64,000 nt of DNA, from contig NC_080543.1 of NCBI RefSeq assembly GCF_028640845.1, positions 3,520,459-3,584,458 on the forward strand, written 5' to 3'. The notes beneath the pieces were generated by a model. It did no database searches and was not told the origin of the DNA. It saw only the letters and a list, made by a program, of their open reading frames with translations. This document shows, piece by piece, positions 40,214 through 51,494 of the stretch (positions are counted from its first letter, which is position 1; each line of letters opens with the position of its first letter). The position numbers were made by a program, and so were the translations under genes. Origin of the DNA: Ahaetulla prasina. Lineage: Eukaryota > Chordata > Lepidosauria > Squamata > Colubridae.

Positions 40214-42948
40214 TTGATAAATGCAAGAAGCATAGTCAACAAATTACCTGAATTTATCCTCTTATTAAACAGTGGCACATTTGATATCATTTTTGTTTGT
40301 GAAACATGGCTGAATTCATCCTTCCTGACTCCATTATCTCAAACAAAGAATATCAAGTCTATCGATCAGATCGGAAAACCAAGAGGTGGTGGAGTGGCTA
40401 TCTTTACAAAAAGTCACTGAATCTAAAAATATCCAAGTAGCACATAAACTCTCTTCCTGAAACCATAGCATCGACCTATCCCTTGACACTACTCTTGATT
40501 CTTACTATGCTACAGAGCCCCGACTATGACATTACCCATGCAAATATGCTAACCTCAATGCTAACATGGGCTACCTCTTGCCCATACCCTCTCATCTTCC
40601 TGGGTGACCTAAATCTACCTCTCATTAACTGGACAACTAATGAATGTTCAACTGACCCAATCCATACTACACTATACAACGCTGTTACAAACCTAGGTCT
40701 TGAACAACTTGTAACTAACAATACAAGACTCAACAACTGCCTTGACCTCATCTTCTGCAACAATCCAAACTCAATTTACGGACTACAAATTAAAGAACCT
40801 TTTTCAAACAGTGACCACTGCATGATTGATTTTCGTCTCAATATCGTCCATACTTAAATCGTCATAACAACAGAACCCCCAACTACAACTTCAAAAAAGC
40901 CAATTACGACCTTATAAACAACGATCTTTCATTTCTGAACTGGCAAAATCTGTTTGCAACCTGCATAACCGCTGATGACCTCTATAGAGTCTTCCTACTT
41001 GAAATCAATAGAGTCATTAAATTATATGTACCACGAATGACTACCATGTCCAAGAAAACAAACTACCCATATCAATAAAAAGCTTCAATCAAAAAAATCC
41101 TCTGGAAAAGAAACAAAAAGGCTATGTTACAAATTTCAAAACCGCTACAGAAACATATGCAACCAAATAAAACTGAATGCACAAATTACCACACCAAGCA
41201 AGAAGAAAACCTTCTACGCACAAATTCCAATCGTGCCTTTTATAATTTTGTCAACAATAAACTTAAAGATTCAAGATCCATCCCACCACTAAAAGATTCT
41301 AACAACAAAGAATGCAATGACGAAACAGTCAAAGCAAACCTCTTCAACATTTTCTTTGGCTCAGCTTTTGTTAACTCCGATAACACATATCCAACATTCC
41401 ATAAACGAACCAGCAATGACTATGATGATTTAACCCATATAGATTTCACAGAAGACAACGTTGGTAAAGCTCTTCACAACTTAAAACCATCGCTTTCTAT
41501 TGGACCTGATGGTCTATGTGCATATTTCTTAAAAACTTTCCATTAATATAGCTGAACCCCTAAGTATTATCTTTGATAAAGCTTTCACTACCAGTTCTCT
41601 TCCCAAACTTTGGTCACTAGCCACAGTCATCCCCATCTTCAAAAAGGAGACCCCAGCTTAGTCGAAAACTACAGACCGATCTCCCTTTGCTCGTCACCTG
41701 CAAAGTCATGGAATCTATCATCAACCAATCCATTACCTCACACTTAGAAACTAACAACCTACTCTCCAACAAACAATTTGGTTTCAGGAAAAGTTATCAT
41801 GTAACTTACAACTTCTCCACTGCAAAAACATATGGACTTCAAATCTAGATCAAGGCAAATCAATAGATGCAATCTACATAGACTTCTGCAAAGCTTTTGA
41901 CTCAGTAGTACACGATAAACTTCTCCTTAAACTAACATCCTATGGCATCTCAGGACCCCTCCACAAATGGATATCTGCTTTTCTGTCTAACAGACAACAA
42001 GTGGTCAAAATTGGCAATGCTTTATCAAATCCTGTTCCTGTCAAGAGTGGCGTTCCTCAAGGCAGCGTCCTTGGACCAACACTCTTTATTCTATACATTA
42101 ATGATCTTTGTGACCATATCTCAAGTAATTGTGTTCTCTTTGCTGACGATGTCAAACTATTTAACACCACAGACAACACTTCTATCATTCAAAACGACCT
42201 TGACCATCTAACCGCTTGGTCTAAAATTGGCAGCTCCAAATTTCAACCAGCAAATGCTCAGTCTTACATATAGGAAAAAGAACCCAAAACTAAGTACATA
42301 CTAGATGGACATTACCTTACAGACGACCCCATCCCGTTAAAGACCTTGGAGTTTTCATGTCAAATGATCTAAGTGCCAAAGCCCACTGCAACTACATAGC
42401 AAAAAAGCTCTAAGAGTTGTAAACCTAATTTTATGTAGCTTCTTTTCCAAAACACCACACTACTAACCAGAGCATATAAAACATTTGCTAGACCAATTCT
42501 AGAATACAGCTCGCCTGTCTGGAACCCTCACCACATCTCTGACATCAATATAATTGAACGTGTCCAGAAATATTTTACAAGAAGAGTTCTCCATTCCTCT
42601 GAAAACAAAAAAATACCTTATCCCACCAGACTTGAAATCCTAGGCTTAGAAAACTTGGAACTCCGTCGCCTTCGACAAGACCTAAGTTTAACTCATAGAA
42701 TCATCTATTGTAATGTCCTTCCTGTCAAAGACTACTTCAGCTTTAATTGCAATAATACAAGAGCAACCAATAGATTTAAACTTAATGTTAACCGCTTTAA
42801 TCTAGATTGCAGAAAATATGACTTCTGCAACAGAATCATCAGTGCTTGGAATACTTTACCTGACTCTGTGGTCTCTTCCCATAATCCTAAAAGCTTTAAC
42901 CAAAAACTTTCTACTATTGACCTCACCCCATTCCTAAGAGGACCATAA
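40214..42948 (+). pseudogene. LINE type C ORF2 (endonuclease and reverse transcriptase), frameshifted
   Basis: Blocks in order: INARSIVNKLPEF and FVCETWLNSS (endonuclease start, 40214-40320), GGGVAIFTKSH (40390), FLGDLNLPLINW (G-D-L-N, 40600), NSDHCMIDF (40808), linker with KKTNYPYQ, GPDGLCAYFLK (41500), FCKAFDSVVHDKL (motif A, 41885), SGVPQGSVLGPTLFILYIN (42040), LFADDVKLFN (catalytic F-A-D-D, 42140), YSSPVWNP (42510) and the C-terminus to LTPFLRGP (42946). At least six frame changes or stops separate them, so no full enzyme can be made. Confidence 0.85.
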
Positions 42949-43090
42949 GGGGCGTGCATAAGCGCACAAACGTGCCTACCGTTCCTGTCCTATTGTTTTT
43001 CTTTTCTTCTTCCTATATATGTTTACATGGTTATATACTATATAATCTTTTTGTATGATGTTGTGACAAAAATAAAAAATAAAAATAAAA

Positions 43091-43354
43091 ATAAATATAA
43101 GTTTTCTAAGTACAATAAATTCAATAAATTGAATTTGCAGCAAAAGGAATCATATTAAGAATATGGAGACAGGCATAAAAAATAATAGATTGAAATATTT
43201 GATTATTACTAAAAGGTTATAAGATTGTCAATTGTATTAAATAGGAAGAATATTGTATTACTTGTACTAAAATGGAAGACATTCTGGTTCCAAGCTGTTC
43301 ACACAATGATAATGTTTGTAGAAAAATAAAAAAATAAAAAACTATTTTTAAAAA
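43091..43354. other. Unassigned AT-rich DNA
   Basis: A/T-rich, resembles L1 3' flanking DNA seen at 6132-6360 (GGAAGACATTCTGGTTCC, AATAAAAAA) but not classifiable. Confidence 0.3.
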
Positions 43355-43432
43355 TGAAATGGTATAGGTTTTCCTGCTTGAGCAGGGGGCTGGATTAGAA
43401 GACCTCCAAGGAACCTTTCAACTCTGTTATTC
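43355..43432 (+). mobile_element. CR1 3' terminal fragment seeding a TTCTA array
   Basis: AAATGAAATGGTATAGGTTTTC to CTCTGTTATTCTATTC; the CR1 terminal ATTCT repeat passes without a break into the array. Confidence 0.8.
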
Positions 43433-44475
43433 TATTCTATTCTATTCTATTCTATTCTATTCTATTCTATTCTATTCTATTCTATTCCATTCCATTCCAT
43501 TCCATTCCATCCCATCTCATCCCATCTCATCCCATCCCATCCCATCCTTAATTCTGTTCTGTTCTGTTCTGTTCTGTTCTGTTCTGTTCTATTCTATTCC
43601 ACATTTTCTATTCTATTCTATTCTATTCTATTCTATTCTATTCTATTCTATTCTATTCTATTCCATTCCATCCCATCCCATCCCATCCCATCCTTAATTC
43701 TGTTCTGTTCTGTTCTATTCTATTCCACATTTTCTATTCTATTCTATTCTATTCTATTCTATTCTATTCTATTCTATTCTATTCTATTCCATTCCATTCC
43801 ATTCCATTCCATTCCATTCCATTCTATTTTAAATTGAGGAGGACCCAGATTAAATTGAGGAGGACTCAGATAAACAATCTGAGGACCCAGATTGTTGGGG
43901 GGGCAATAAGTTGACTTTGTAAAAATATACAAATAGAATGAGACTATTGCCTTATACACTGTAAGCCGCCCTGAGTCTTCGGAGAAGGGCGGGATATAAA
44001 TGTAAACAAAAAAAAAATTCTATTCTATTTTAAATTCTATTCTATTCTATTCTATTCCATTCCATTCCATCCCATCCCATCCCATCCCATCCCATCCCAT
44101 CCCATCCCATCCCATCCCATCCCATCCTTAATTCTGTTCTGTTCTGTTCTATTCTATTCTATTCCACATTTTCTATTCTATTCTATTCTATTCTATTCTA
44201 TTCTATTCTATTCTATTCTATTCTATTCTATTCTATTCTATTTCATCCCATCCCATCCCATCCCATCCTTAATTCTGTTCTGTTCTGTTCTGTTCTGTTC
44301 TGTTCTGTTCTATTCTATTCTATTCTATTCTATTCTATTCTATTCTATTCTATTCCATTCCATTCCATTCCATTCCATTCCATTCTATTTTAAATTCTAT
44401 TCTATTTTAAATTTTATTCTATTCTCTTTTTATACTATTCTATTCTATTCTATTCCTTCTTTATTCTATTCTATA
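43433..44475 (+). repeat. TTCTA/TTCCA/TCCCA/TTCTG pentanucleotide array with higher-order order
   Basis: About 1 kb. Blocks follow TTCTA, TTCCA, TCCCA, CCTTAATTCTG, TTCTG, TTCTA; the CCTTAATTCTG switch occurs four times (about 43546, 43691, 44126, 44267) and CCACATTTTCTA three times (about 43599, 43724, 44163). A SINE fragment interrupts it at 43835-44015. Confidence 0.97.
43840..44015 (+). mobile_element. tRNA-SINE 3' part in the array
   Basis: GAGGACCCAGATTGTTGGGG, ACTGTAAGCCGCCCTGAGTC and GGGCGGGATATAAATGTAAA, the same 3' half as the SINE at 62850-63110. Confidence 0.8.
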
Positions 44476-44838
44476 TTAATTTCATATCTTGTTGTTTAAG
44501 GGTGAATCTGATTTCCACTTCCTCACCACAAAACATCTGGGGGAACATCTGGTTTACGTTTCCTCCCGAAGATTCTTGATGCTCTCCAAGTGCAAAATAA
44601 TTGTGTTTTGTCCACAGTTCATTTGTAACGAGCTGTACTAACACAGTACTAAGACAAATCACAACAATCTAACATCACGCAGCTGTTCGGACACATTTTG
44701 CGGTGTTGAAAACGTATTGCCTGTGATCTTGCGACACATCACAACATATCCACGCCACACAAAACTAACCACAGTTAGCCCAACCAAATTTATCGTGTGG
44801 GAAGGCAATTCATGCACATTGTGAATGCCTTCAAATAT
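44476..44838. other. Unassigned unique-looking DNA
   Basis: No family recognised. A 272-codon minus-strand frame crosses this, the solo LTR and a transposon and is not credible. Confidence 0.4.
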
Positions 44839-44846
44839 ACAGGTAG

Positions 44847-45395
44847 TGTTGAGACCCAGTTCCTGGACCCGGACTCCTGGACTCGGATGATTCAGAAAGT
44901 GAGGGAGAAGACCTGGCAAGCCCTGCTTCTCTTGGGCCCTCTCCCTCCCTGGCACCCATTCAAAGGGAGGAGGAGGGGCCGGCAAGACCTGATTCTCCCG
45001 AGCCTTCTTCTGATTTGGCAACGCCCCAAGAACAGTTTTGGAGTGATGCAAGACTGCGCAGGCGTGACCGGCGCGCGCAGCAGAAGCAGTGTTGGGATAA
45101 AGCCAAGTCATAAATGTCATGCAGTGACATCTGCAGAGACTATAAATAGGAGGCGGGACTTCCTGGTTTTTTGTCTTGGACAAAGCAATGAATTTGCGCG
45201 GGCAAACTGTATCAATGGAGGGAAGAATATATTCGTGAATAATTCTGGCCTTATCTATAATTTCCTTGTTATCTCCAGAGACTTGGCAGGCCCGTGGGTA
45301 GACGTGGCCAGGACATCTATCTATGTAAATAAAAGGAGCAAAGAAGGCCTCTGACTGACTCTTTGCTGGGAGTATTGGGGGAGGGAAACAGAACA
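44847..45395 (+). mobile_element. Solo LTR, family C
   Basis: TGTTGAGACCC ... AAACAGAACA with a perfect 5-bp duplication GGTAG at 44842-44846 and 45396-45400. TATAAATA box at 45141-45148. Upstream of it an open frame runs from about 44866 to a TAA at 45110, Ser/Glu-rich and then basic (DARLRRRDRRAQQKQCW). Sequence differs from families A and B, but the layout is the same. Confidence 0.85.
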
Positions 45396-45621
45396 GGTAG
45401 TTGTTGGCCTTGCGACCATAGCTGAGCCCAAAATTTCTATGGCTAAGCAGGAAAGTTGTTGTGAGGTTTGCCCCCACTCTTCAACCCTTCCTGCCACAGT
45501 TGTTAAGTGAGTCACAGCAGTTAATAATATGGTTGTTAAGTGAATCTGGCTGCCCCATCGACTTTGCTTGTCAGAAGGTCACAAAAGGGGATCACACAAT
45601 CATGGGATGCTGGAATATAAT

Positions 45622-45967
45622 ATAAATTTCCCCTTGCACGTATGTGCGAATCGTTCCCGACTCTAGGGGGCGGTGCTCATCTCCGTTTCAAAGCCGAAGA
45701 GCCAGCGCTGTCCGAAGACGTCTCCGGGGTCATGTGGCCGGCATGACTCAACGCCAAAGGCGCACGGAACGCTGTTACCTTCCCACCAAAGGTGGCCCCT
45801 ATTTTTCTACTTGCATTTTTTACCTGCTTTCGAACTGCTAGGTTGGCAGAAGCTGGGACAAGTCACGGGAGCTCACCCCATTTCGCGGCACTAGGGAGTC
45901 GAATCGCTGAATGGCCAACATTTCGATCAACAAGCTCAGCATCTTAGCCACTGAGCCATCAGCCATG
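45622..45967 (-). mobile_element. Sauria-type SINE, nearly complete
   Basis: Tail ATTTCCCCTTGCACGTATGTG at 45622, body as at 36772, tRNA head at 45880-45965 with the B-box in reverse (GGGAGTCGAATCGC) and A-box (CTTAGCCACTGAGCCATC). Confidence 0.8.
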
Positions 45968-46298
45968 CCGACTGGCGACCCCCAGGGGGAGGGCCTTCTC
46001 TGTGGGGGCTCCTGCTCTTTGGAATGAGCTGCCTCCGGGGTTGTGTCAACTCCCTGACCTCCGGACCTTTAAACGCGAGCTTAAGACCTTTTTGTTCCAT
46101 CGTGCGGGGCTGGCCTAACATAATTTTAAATGTGGGGATTTCATGAGGGTTTTATGATAGTTTAATTTATTGTGGCCAAATTTAGAATCAGTTTTTTAAA
46201 ATGTTTTAATTTTTGTTAATGCTGTTTTTATTCTGGCTGTAAACCGCCCTGAGTCCTTCGGGAGAAGGGCGGTATAGAAATTAAATAAATAAATAAAT
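45968..46298 (+). mobile_element. L2-type LINE 3' end
   Basis: Sense copy coding for the last ORF2 residues (FSVGAPALWNELPPG-like, LKTFLFHRAGLA-like) then hairpin CCGCCCTGAGTCCTTCGGG (46244) and (AAAT)n. Confidence 0.8.
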
Positions 46299-46319
46299 CG
46301 CATCCCAGAATATAATATA

Positions 46320-46832
46320 ATGTTCTATAATATAAGACTACACCTGGAATGCTGCATTCAGTTCTGGTCACATTACAAAAAAGATGTTGAGACTCTAGAA
46401 AGAGTGCAGAGAACAGCAATAAAAATGATTAGGGGGCTGGAGGCTGGAATATACAAAGAACGGCTGCAGGAACTGGGTATGTCTAGTTTAATGAAAAGAA
46501 GGACTAGGGGAGACATGATAGCAGCCTTCCAATATCTCAGGGGCTGCCCCAAAGAAGAGGGAGTCGGGCTGTTCTCCAAAGCACCTGAGGGTAGAACAAG
46601 AAGCAATGGGTGGAAACTGATCAAGGAGAGAAGCAACTTAGAACTAAGGAGAAATTTCCTGACAGTGAGGACAATTAACAGGTGGAACAGCTTGCCACCA
46701 GAAGTTGTGAATGCTCCAATGCTGAAAGTTTTTAAGGACAACCAATTGAAATGGTTTAGGGTCTCCTGCTTGAGCAGGAGGGTAGGACTAGAAGACCTCC
46801 AAGGTCCCTTCTAGCGCTATTCTGATTGATTG
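46320..46832 (+). mobile_element. CR1 LINE 3' part
   Basis: 164 open codons with KKDVETLERVQRTAIKMIRG, KERLQELGMSSLMKRRTRGD, RSNLELRRNFLTVRTINRWN; the most complete CR1 ORF2 C-terminus in the window. 3' end CTTCTAGCGCTATTCTGATTG. Confidence 0.9.
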
Positions 46833-46980
46833 ATATGAGCCAATTGCCAAGTGCCCGAATTTACTCATGTGACAGTACAGGAGACGTAAGTGTGAAAAAT
46901 CAGCCATAAGTCACTTTTTCGGCGCTGTCGCGACTTTGAATGGTCACTAAGCAAATGTTTGTAAGTTGAGGACTACCCAT

Positions 46981-47915
46981 ATGATGTTTTTTTTTAAAAA
47001 AAACCCTAATTAAAATCAGCTTAAATCATGACTCTCGAGCAAGTTCAGAAGCCGTTGTGAGCTGTAACTTAAATATAACGAACTGCATTCCCTCATTAAA
47101 ATTAATATATACCAAATGTTAAAACTCTCTCTTAAAAAGTTTCTGTTCCAGCTAGAATCCTAGGCAGAGGAAGTAGAATAAATCAAGGGGAAAACCCCAA
47201 AGCCACACATATAAAACACACACACAAACAGACACAAACAGACACAAACAGACACACACACACGCTTCCTTCTATTTCTTTCTTCGGGGTTTTCTTTTCT
47301 TTTCTTTTTTCCCCACAACTGTTTGAAAAGTAAACGTGCTTCCCCAATTTTAGAGTCATGGATTGTTGTTTTTTTCCCCTTCTTCTTCATTTGATTTGAA
47401 GATCCAGGCTGGGAATAAAATTGGAAGGGTTTTTTTCTTTTTCTTCTTTGTCGATAAGCGTGCAATGGGTGGGGCCCATTCATTTGAGCTTAAGAAAAAA
47501 ATTTTGGACAAGAACCAGCGCAGATGTTGTCATCCGGGGTTTAGTAACTTTACCCATCTCGTCAAAAAACAGGCCCCAACAACGGAGGTTTGGTATTTTA
47601 TCTCCATTAGCCAAAGAAACACGTTTAAGCGGATTCAAACTTTTCAAACTTGGAGAGACTTGCTTTCTGGACAACGACGTGTTTGTTTTTGTCGGTGACG
47701 TCTCGAAAGGTGAAAAGGAAGAGGGAAAAGGGTGCGAATTAAGTTCCAGAAGACAGGTTTCCTCTCCCACCCCACCCATCCCAATATTAAGCAAAAATTA
47801 AGAGCAACCGCCAACCGACAGGAGGGAAGTTCAAAAGTCACGTTAAAAAGTTTGATTTCTGTGAAGATTTGGAACCTGAGACATTCTTGTTGGGCATGTT
47901 TCCAGGAAACTAGAA
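46981..47915. other. Unassigned DNA with CA-rich tract
   Basis: Holds a (GACACAAACA)n/(CA)n tract at 47215-47265 and several poly(T) runs. Open frames up to 126 codons on both strands show no motif. No repeat family recognised over about 900 bp, so it may be unique host DNA. Confidence 0.4.
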
Positions 47916-47917
47916 TA

Positions 47918-48440
47918 GAATAAGAGAATTGGAAGGGACCTTGGAGGTCTTCTAGTCCAACCCCCTGCTTAGGCAGGAAACCCTACACCATTTCAGACAA
48001 ATGGTTATTCAATATCTTCTTAAAAATTTCCAGTGTTGGAGCATTCACAACTTTTACAGGCAAGCTGTTCCACTGATTAATTGTTCTAACTGTCAGAAAA
48101 TTTCTCCTTAGTTCTAGGTTGCTTCTCTCTTTGTTTAGTTTCCACCCATTGCTTCTTGTTCTACCCTCAGGTGCTTTGGAGAATAGCTTGACTCCCTCTT
48201 CTTTGGGGCAGCCCCTCAAATACTGGAACCCTGCTATCATGTCTCCCCTAGTCCTTCTTTTCATTAAACTAGGCATACTGAGTTCTTGCAACTGTTCTTC
48301 ATATTTTTTAACCTCCAGTCCCCTAATCATCTTTGCTGCTCTTCTCTGCACTCTTTCTAGAGTCTCAACATCTTTTTTTACATTGTGGCGACAAAAAACT
48401 AAATGCAGTATCCCAAGTGTGAATTACACAATAAGAGTAA
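47918..48440 (-). mobile_element. CR1 LINE 3' part
   Basis: Antisense; 122 open codons (48351-47983) with KMIRGLEVKKYEEQLQEL and SNLELRRNFLTVRTINQWN. Extends to AAGTGTGAATTACAC. Confidence 0.9.
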
Positions 48441-48790
48441 CACATATTTGATTTTACATATCCTAACAGCAGCTAGGATTGTATACGCACAATACTGGAA
48501 AAACCCAGAAACCTCTACAGATGATATTATAATCAGCAAGATTCTGGAATGTGCAGAAATGGATAGGGTTAACCCTAAAAACCAAAGGAAAAGACGACTC
48601 GGAATATTTTATAACATGGGAACTATCCTACAAATGGTTAAGTGACAGATACTGAAGTTAGAGGAGTGGATTTATGTGAAATATGGACCACATGAAAAAT
48701 GACAAATATTTTGATGGTTGTATAATCGATGCTATAATGGAAGATAGTGTGCTTTTCAATAACGATTGATATTATCGCATATATGTTTAT
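48441..48790 (+). mobile_element. L1 LINE C-terminal fragment
   Basis: Codes for LTAARIVYAQYWKNPETST and ISKILECAEMDRV, the same region as LITAARLLIGQYWKK at 2630, but diverged; stop TGA at 48645 followed by an AT-rich 3' region. Confidence 0.65.
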
Positions 48791-48807
48791 GTATATATGA
48801 TTATAGC

Positions 48808-48968
48808 CAGTAGCGGTATTCACTTAGCTTCGCTACCGGTTTGCAAATGTGCACCACCTTTGCACATGCGCTGAGCATCCCTACGTCTTGGTAGGTGGGC
48901 GGAGCCTCCTGCCGCCGCCACTTCCTATTCACCTGAAACCGGTTTGAACCGGTAGAATCTCACCACCG
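48808..48968. mobile_element. hAT-like MITE with 8-bp duplication
   Basis: CAGTAGCGGTATTCACTTAG ... GAATCTCACCACCG, flanked by ATTATAGC (48800-48807) and ATTATAAC (48969-48976), 7 of 8 identical. Internal CTACCGGTTT and AACCGGTTTGAACCGGTAG. Confidence 0.7.
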
Positions 48969-48976
48969 ATTATAAC

Positions 48977-49290
48977 AGTTATGATCACGATGTTTATAGG
49001 TTAACATTTTGGATGCCTAGGAAACACACCGTTCAACACAGAAATGGAATGTGTGATATAAAACAATAAAAAAAAATTTAACACAGAAAGTTTGACTTCA
49101 CGGAAAAAGCAGTGGAGGCTTGGAACCAGCTTCCAATTCAGCGGGCAAATCGATTTTAAACACGCTTGGGATAGACACCTGTCCATCATTCGACAAAAAT
49201 GAAAAACTAAATTTGAAATAAAATTAAAATTCGTTCGTGCGGCTCGGTTTTTGGCATGCCGTGGCCCAGGGTTGGGGACCCCTGCCATAG
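48977..49290. other. Probable transposon debris ending in a hAT terminus
   Basis: 49230-49288 ends CCAGGGTTGGGGACCCCTG, a hAT-style right end. A GTGGAGGCTTGGAACCAGCTTC stretch (49110) resembles a LINE ORF2 C-terminus but is too short to assign. Confidence 0.4.
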
Positions 49291-49329
49291 GGAATGATGG
49301 GTTCGCTTAATGACTGTGACGTCCGCTTA

Positions 49330-49446
49330 ACACAGAGGTCTTCAAATTTGGCAGCTCGAAGACTTGTGGACTTCAACTCCCAGCTATGCTGGCTGGAGGA
49401 TTCTGTCCACAAGTCTTCAAGCTGCCAAGTTTGAAGAACTCTGTCT
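49330..49446. mobile_element. Palindromic MITE, variant family
   Basis: CAGAGGTCTTCAAATTTGG ... CCAAGTTTGAAGAACTCTG arms with GACTTGTGGACTTCAACTCC inside; shorter relative of the 135-bp palindromes. Confidence 0.65.
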
Positions 49447-50080
49447 TAACAACTGCTGCAGAAAAGGTGGTAAAATCAGGTCGGTTACATGGGTGGCTTG
49501 CTTTACGACGGTCACTGTCCTGAGACAAGGACTACCTGGAACGGAGCAAATGTGTCCTCTTCATTCCTTCACCAACTTTACGGGAGAAAAGTGGTTGCTT
49601 TTAAAGCAGGAGAGGAAAAATTAGTTTTTTTTCCTCCTTGGCTGACTTTGGAAACACTTCTGTTTCTGACCGCAGCGTTAATTCTCCTGATCTCTCTTAA
49701 GAAAGATTTAATCCTCTCTTTCCTCCTTTATTTTTTTTTCCTCTCTCTCTCTGAAAGGAACCCATTGATACCAACAGAAGCAGATAACGTGGAATTCAGG
49801 ATAGCGTGAAAGTTCAATCACGAAGCGCAGGTTGTATTTCCTAGGAATCATCCCACGTAACAGTTCCACCAAAGATGAAAGCAGAACTTCGGTCTTTTGA
49901 GAATTGGAAATTTTGGGGAAATGGAAGATCTGTCACCGACCCTTCAAGAGGAAGCAAAGAAGAGCAAACTTATTTTAGGAGTCGTCCATCCCGCCGCTAG
50001 ATCAGCCCTTAAATCAGGCGGATTTAAAAATATGGAGGACGACTTCAGAGGTGCTACAGAGATATGTTCTCCGTTAGGAT
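49447..50080. other. Unassigned DNA
   Basis: No clear family; begins with a DNA-transposon scrap (AACAACTGCTGCAGAAAAGG). Open frames of 106 and 86 codons have no motif. Confidence 0.35.
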
Positions 50081-50290
50081 GTCCACAAAGCCCCAAGGGA
50101 CTCTTCTGACAAGCAATGTCCATGGGGAAGCCGGGTTCACTTAACAACCCTGTCACTCGCTTAGCGACTGCCAGTGCAAGTGCCTAACAACCGTGCAAAA
50201 AAAAATAAAATGAAGCGAAGCCCGCTTCACAACTGCCTTGCTAAGCAATGACAATTCTGCTCTGAGTTGTGGTCATACTTTGAGCACCGC
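50081..50290 (-). mobile_element. CAGGTAGTCC-type DNA transposon fragment
   Basis: TCTGACAAGCAATGTCCATG to GAGTTGTGGTCATACTTTGAG, right half only. Confidence 0.65.
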
Positions 50291-50296
50291 CTAGTA

Positions 50297-50431
50297 CAGG
50301 GGTCTGCAAACTTGGCTCTTTTAAGACTTGTGGACTTTAACTCCCAGAGTTCCTCAGCCAGCAAAGCTGGCTGAGGAACTCTGGGAGTTGAAGTCCACAA
50401 GTCTTAAAAGAGCCAAGTTTGCAGACCCCTG
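50297..50431. mobile_element. Palindromic hAT MITE, 135 bp
   Basis: Two 66-bp arms around a central AAA, almost perfect (one or two mismatches): CAGGGGTCTGCAAACTTGG ... CCAAGTTTGCAGACCCCTG. Flanks GCCTAGTA (50289-50296) and TACTAGTA (50432-50439) agree at 6 of 8, with central TA. Confidence 0.85.
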
Positions 50432-50439
50432 TACTAGTA

Positions 50440-50928
50440 AGTCTTCTTTGACCTGGATCCAGGTTTTTGTTAAAACAGAAAAGGGTCAAGGAGACCTGTG
50501 TTTGTGAAGGAGGGCATGAATCATTGTGGTTTACATCCGGCTCCGCTGTTGTAAGTCAAGGACTTGTCAATGACGTGGCCGTTCACTCAGCCAGGTCCAA
50601 AGTCAACACCATTTTTCAAGAAGGATTGAGAAATGCTCTATTTGTCTCCAGCTCCCTTCCCGCAACAGGACTTGGATCCGTCAGGACATTTTTTTAAAAA
50701 TAAAATAAAATAAAAAATTCTTTAGCTTTGAGCTGGGATCATGGAGCTTTGGTTTCAGATAAGGAAGATTGGAGAGAGAGAAAGAGAGAGAGAAAAAATC
50801 AAAATTCCTTTATTTCCTCCCAGCCAGGTAAGAGAAGCTGAGTTAACAGAGGTGTTGTTTGTGCAGAGAAAACAAGCGGAGTTTGGATGACTTTACTTTA
50901 GCTCAGCTGGCACACTTCCTAATCCTGT
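50440..50928. other. Unassigned DNA
   Basis: No family recognised; GAGA-rich at 50775-50795. Confidence 0.4.
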
Positions 50929-50929
50929 A

Positions 50930-51462
50930 ATGATTAAGGGGCTGGCTTAAAAACCAGGAGACGGTGAGTTCTAGTCCCGCTTTAGGCAGGAAAGGCAGCT
51001 GAGTGACTTTGGAACAATCACCAGGAGATGGTGAGTTCTAGTCAGGGGCGAAATCCAGCAGGTTTTGACGGGTTCTGGAGAACCGGTAGCGGAAATTTTG
51101 AATAGTTCGGAGAACCGGCAAATGCCACCTCTGGGTGACCCCAGAGTGGGGTGGAAATGGAGATTTTGCAGTATCCTTCCCCTGGAGTGAGGTGGGAATG
51201 GAGATTTTGCAGTATCCTTCCCCTGCCACGCCCACCAAGCCACGCCCACAGAACCAGTAGTAAAAAAAATTGGATTTTGCCACTGCTTCTAGTCCTGCCT
51301 AAGCCATGGAAGCCAGCTGGGTGACCTTGGGCCAATCACCAGGAGTCGGTGAGTTCTAGTCCTGCTTCAGGCAGAAAAGCCAACTGAGTGACTTTGGGCC
51401 AACCATCAGGAAACATGAGTTCTTGTCCCGCGTTAGACAAAAGCTAGGTGACTTTGGTTCAG

Positions 51463-51494
<32 letters not shown>

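Larger units (their letters stand above)
37982..43090 (+). mobile_element. Two-ORF CR1-like LINE (type C), near full length
   Basis: 5.1 kb: CpG-rich 5' UTR from AGGAAGAAAGATGGCGACC (37990), ORF1 at 38996-40159, ORF2 from about 40200 to 42948 broken by frameshifts, and a 3' UTR ending TTGTGACAAAAATAAAAAATA. Partial copies of the same family are at 24850-25620 (-), 61085-61495 (+) and 61540-61675 (+). ORF2 motifs (SGVPQGSVLGP, FADDVKLF) place it in the jockey superfamily near CR1/Rex1; the exact clade is not decided. Confidence 0.85.
44839..46980 (+). mobile_element. CAGGTAGTCC-type DNA transposon with four nested insertions
   Basis: Starts ACAGGTAG at 44839, resumes after the LTR with GGTAGTTGTTGGCCTTGCG (45396-45620), and ends 46835-46978 (GAGCCAATTGCCAAGTG to GTAAGTTGAGGACTACC). 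In the gap lie a Sauria-type SINE, an L2 tail and a CR1. Confidence 0.8.

Noticed and set aside
44659..45477. 272-codon minus-strand ORF
   Set aside because: Crosses unassigned DNA, a whole solo LTR and a DNA-transposon end; an ORF spanning unrelated insertions is chance.
47160..47841. Overlapping ORFs of 104-126 codons on both strands
   Set aside because: No motif, no splice context, mutually overlapping; left as unassigned DNA.
50297..50431. Perfect hairpin read as a terminator or microRNA gene
   Set aside because: Several copies have transposon flanking duplications and a fixed length; the MITE explanation is sufficient. Small-RNA production remains possible.
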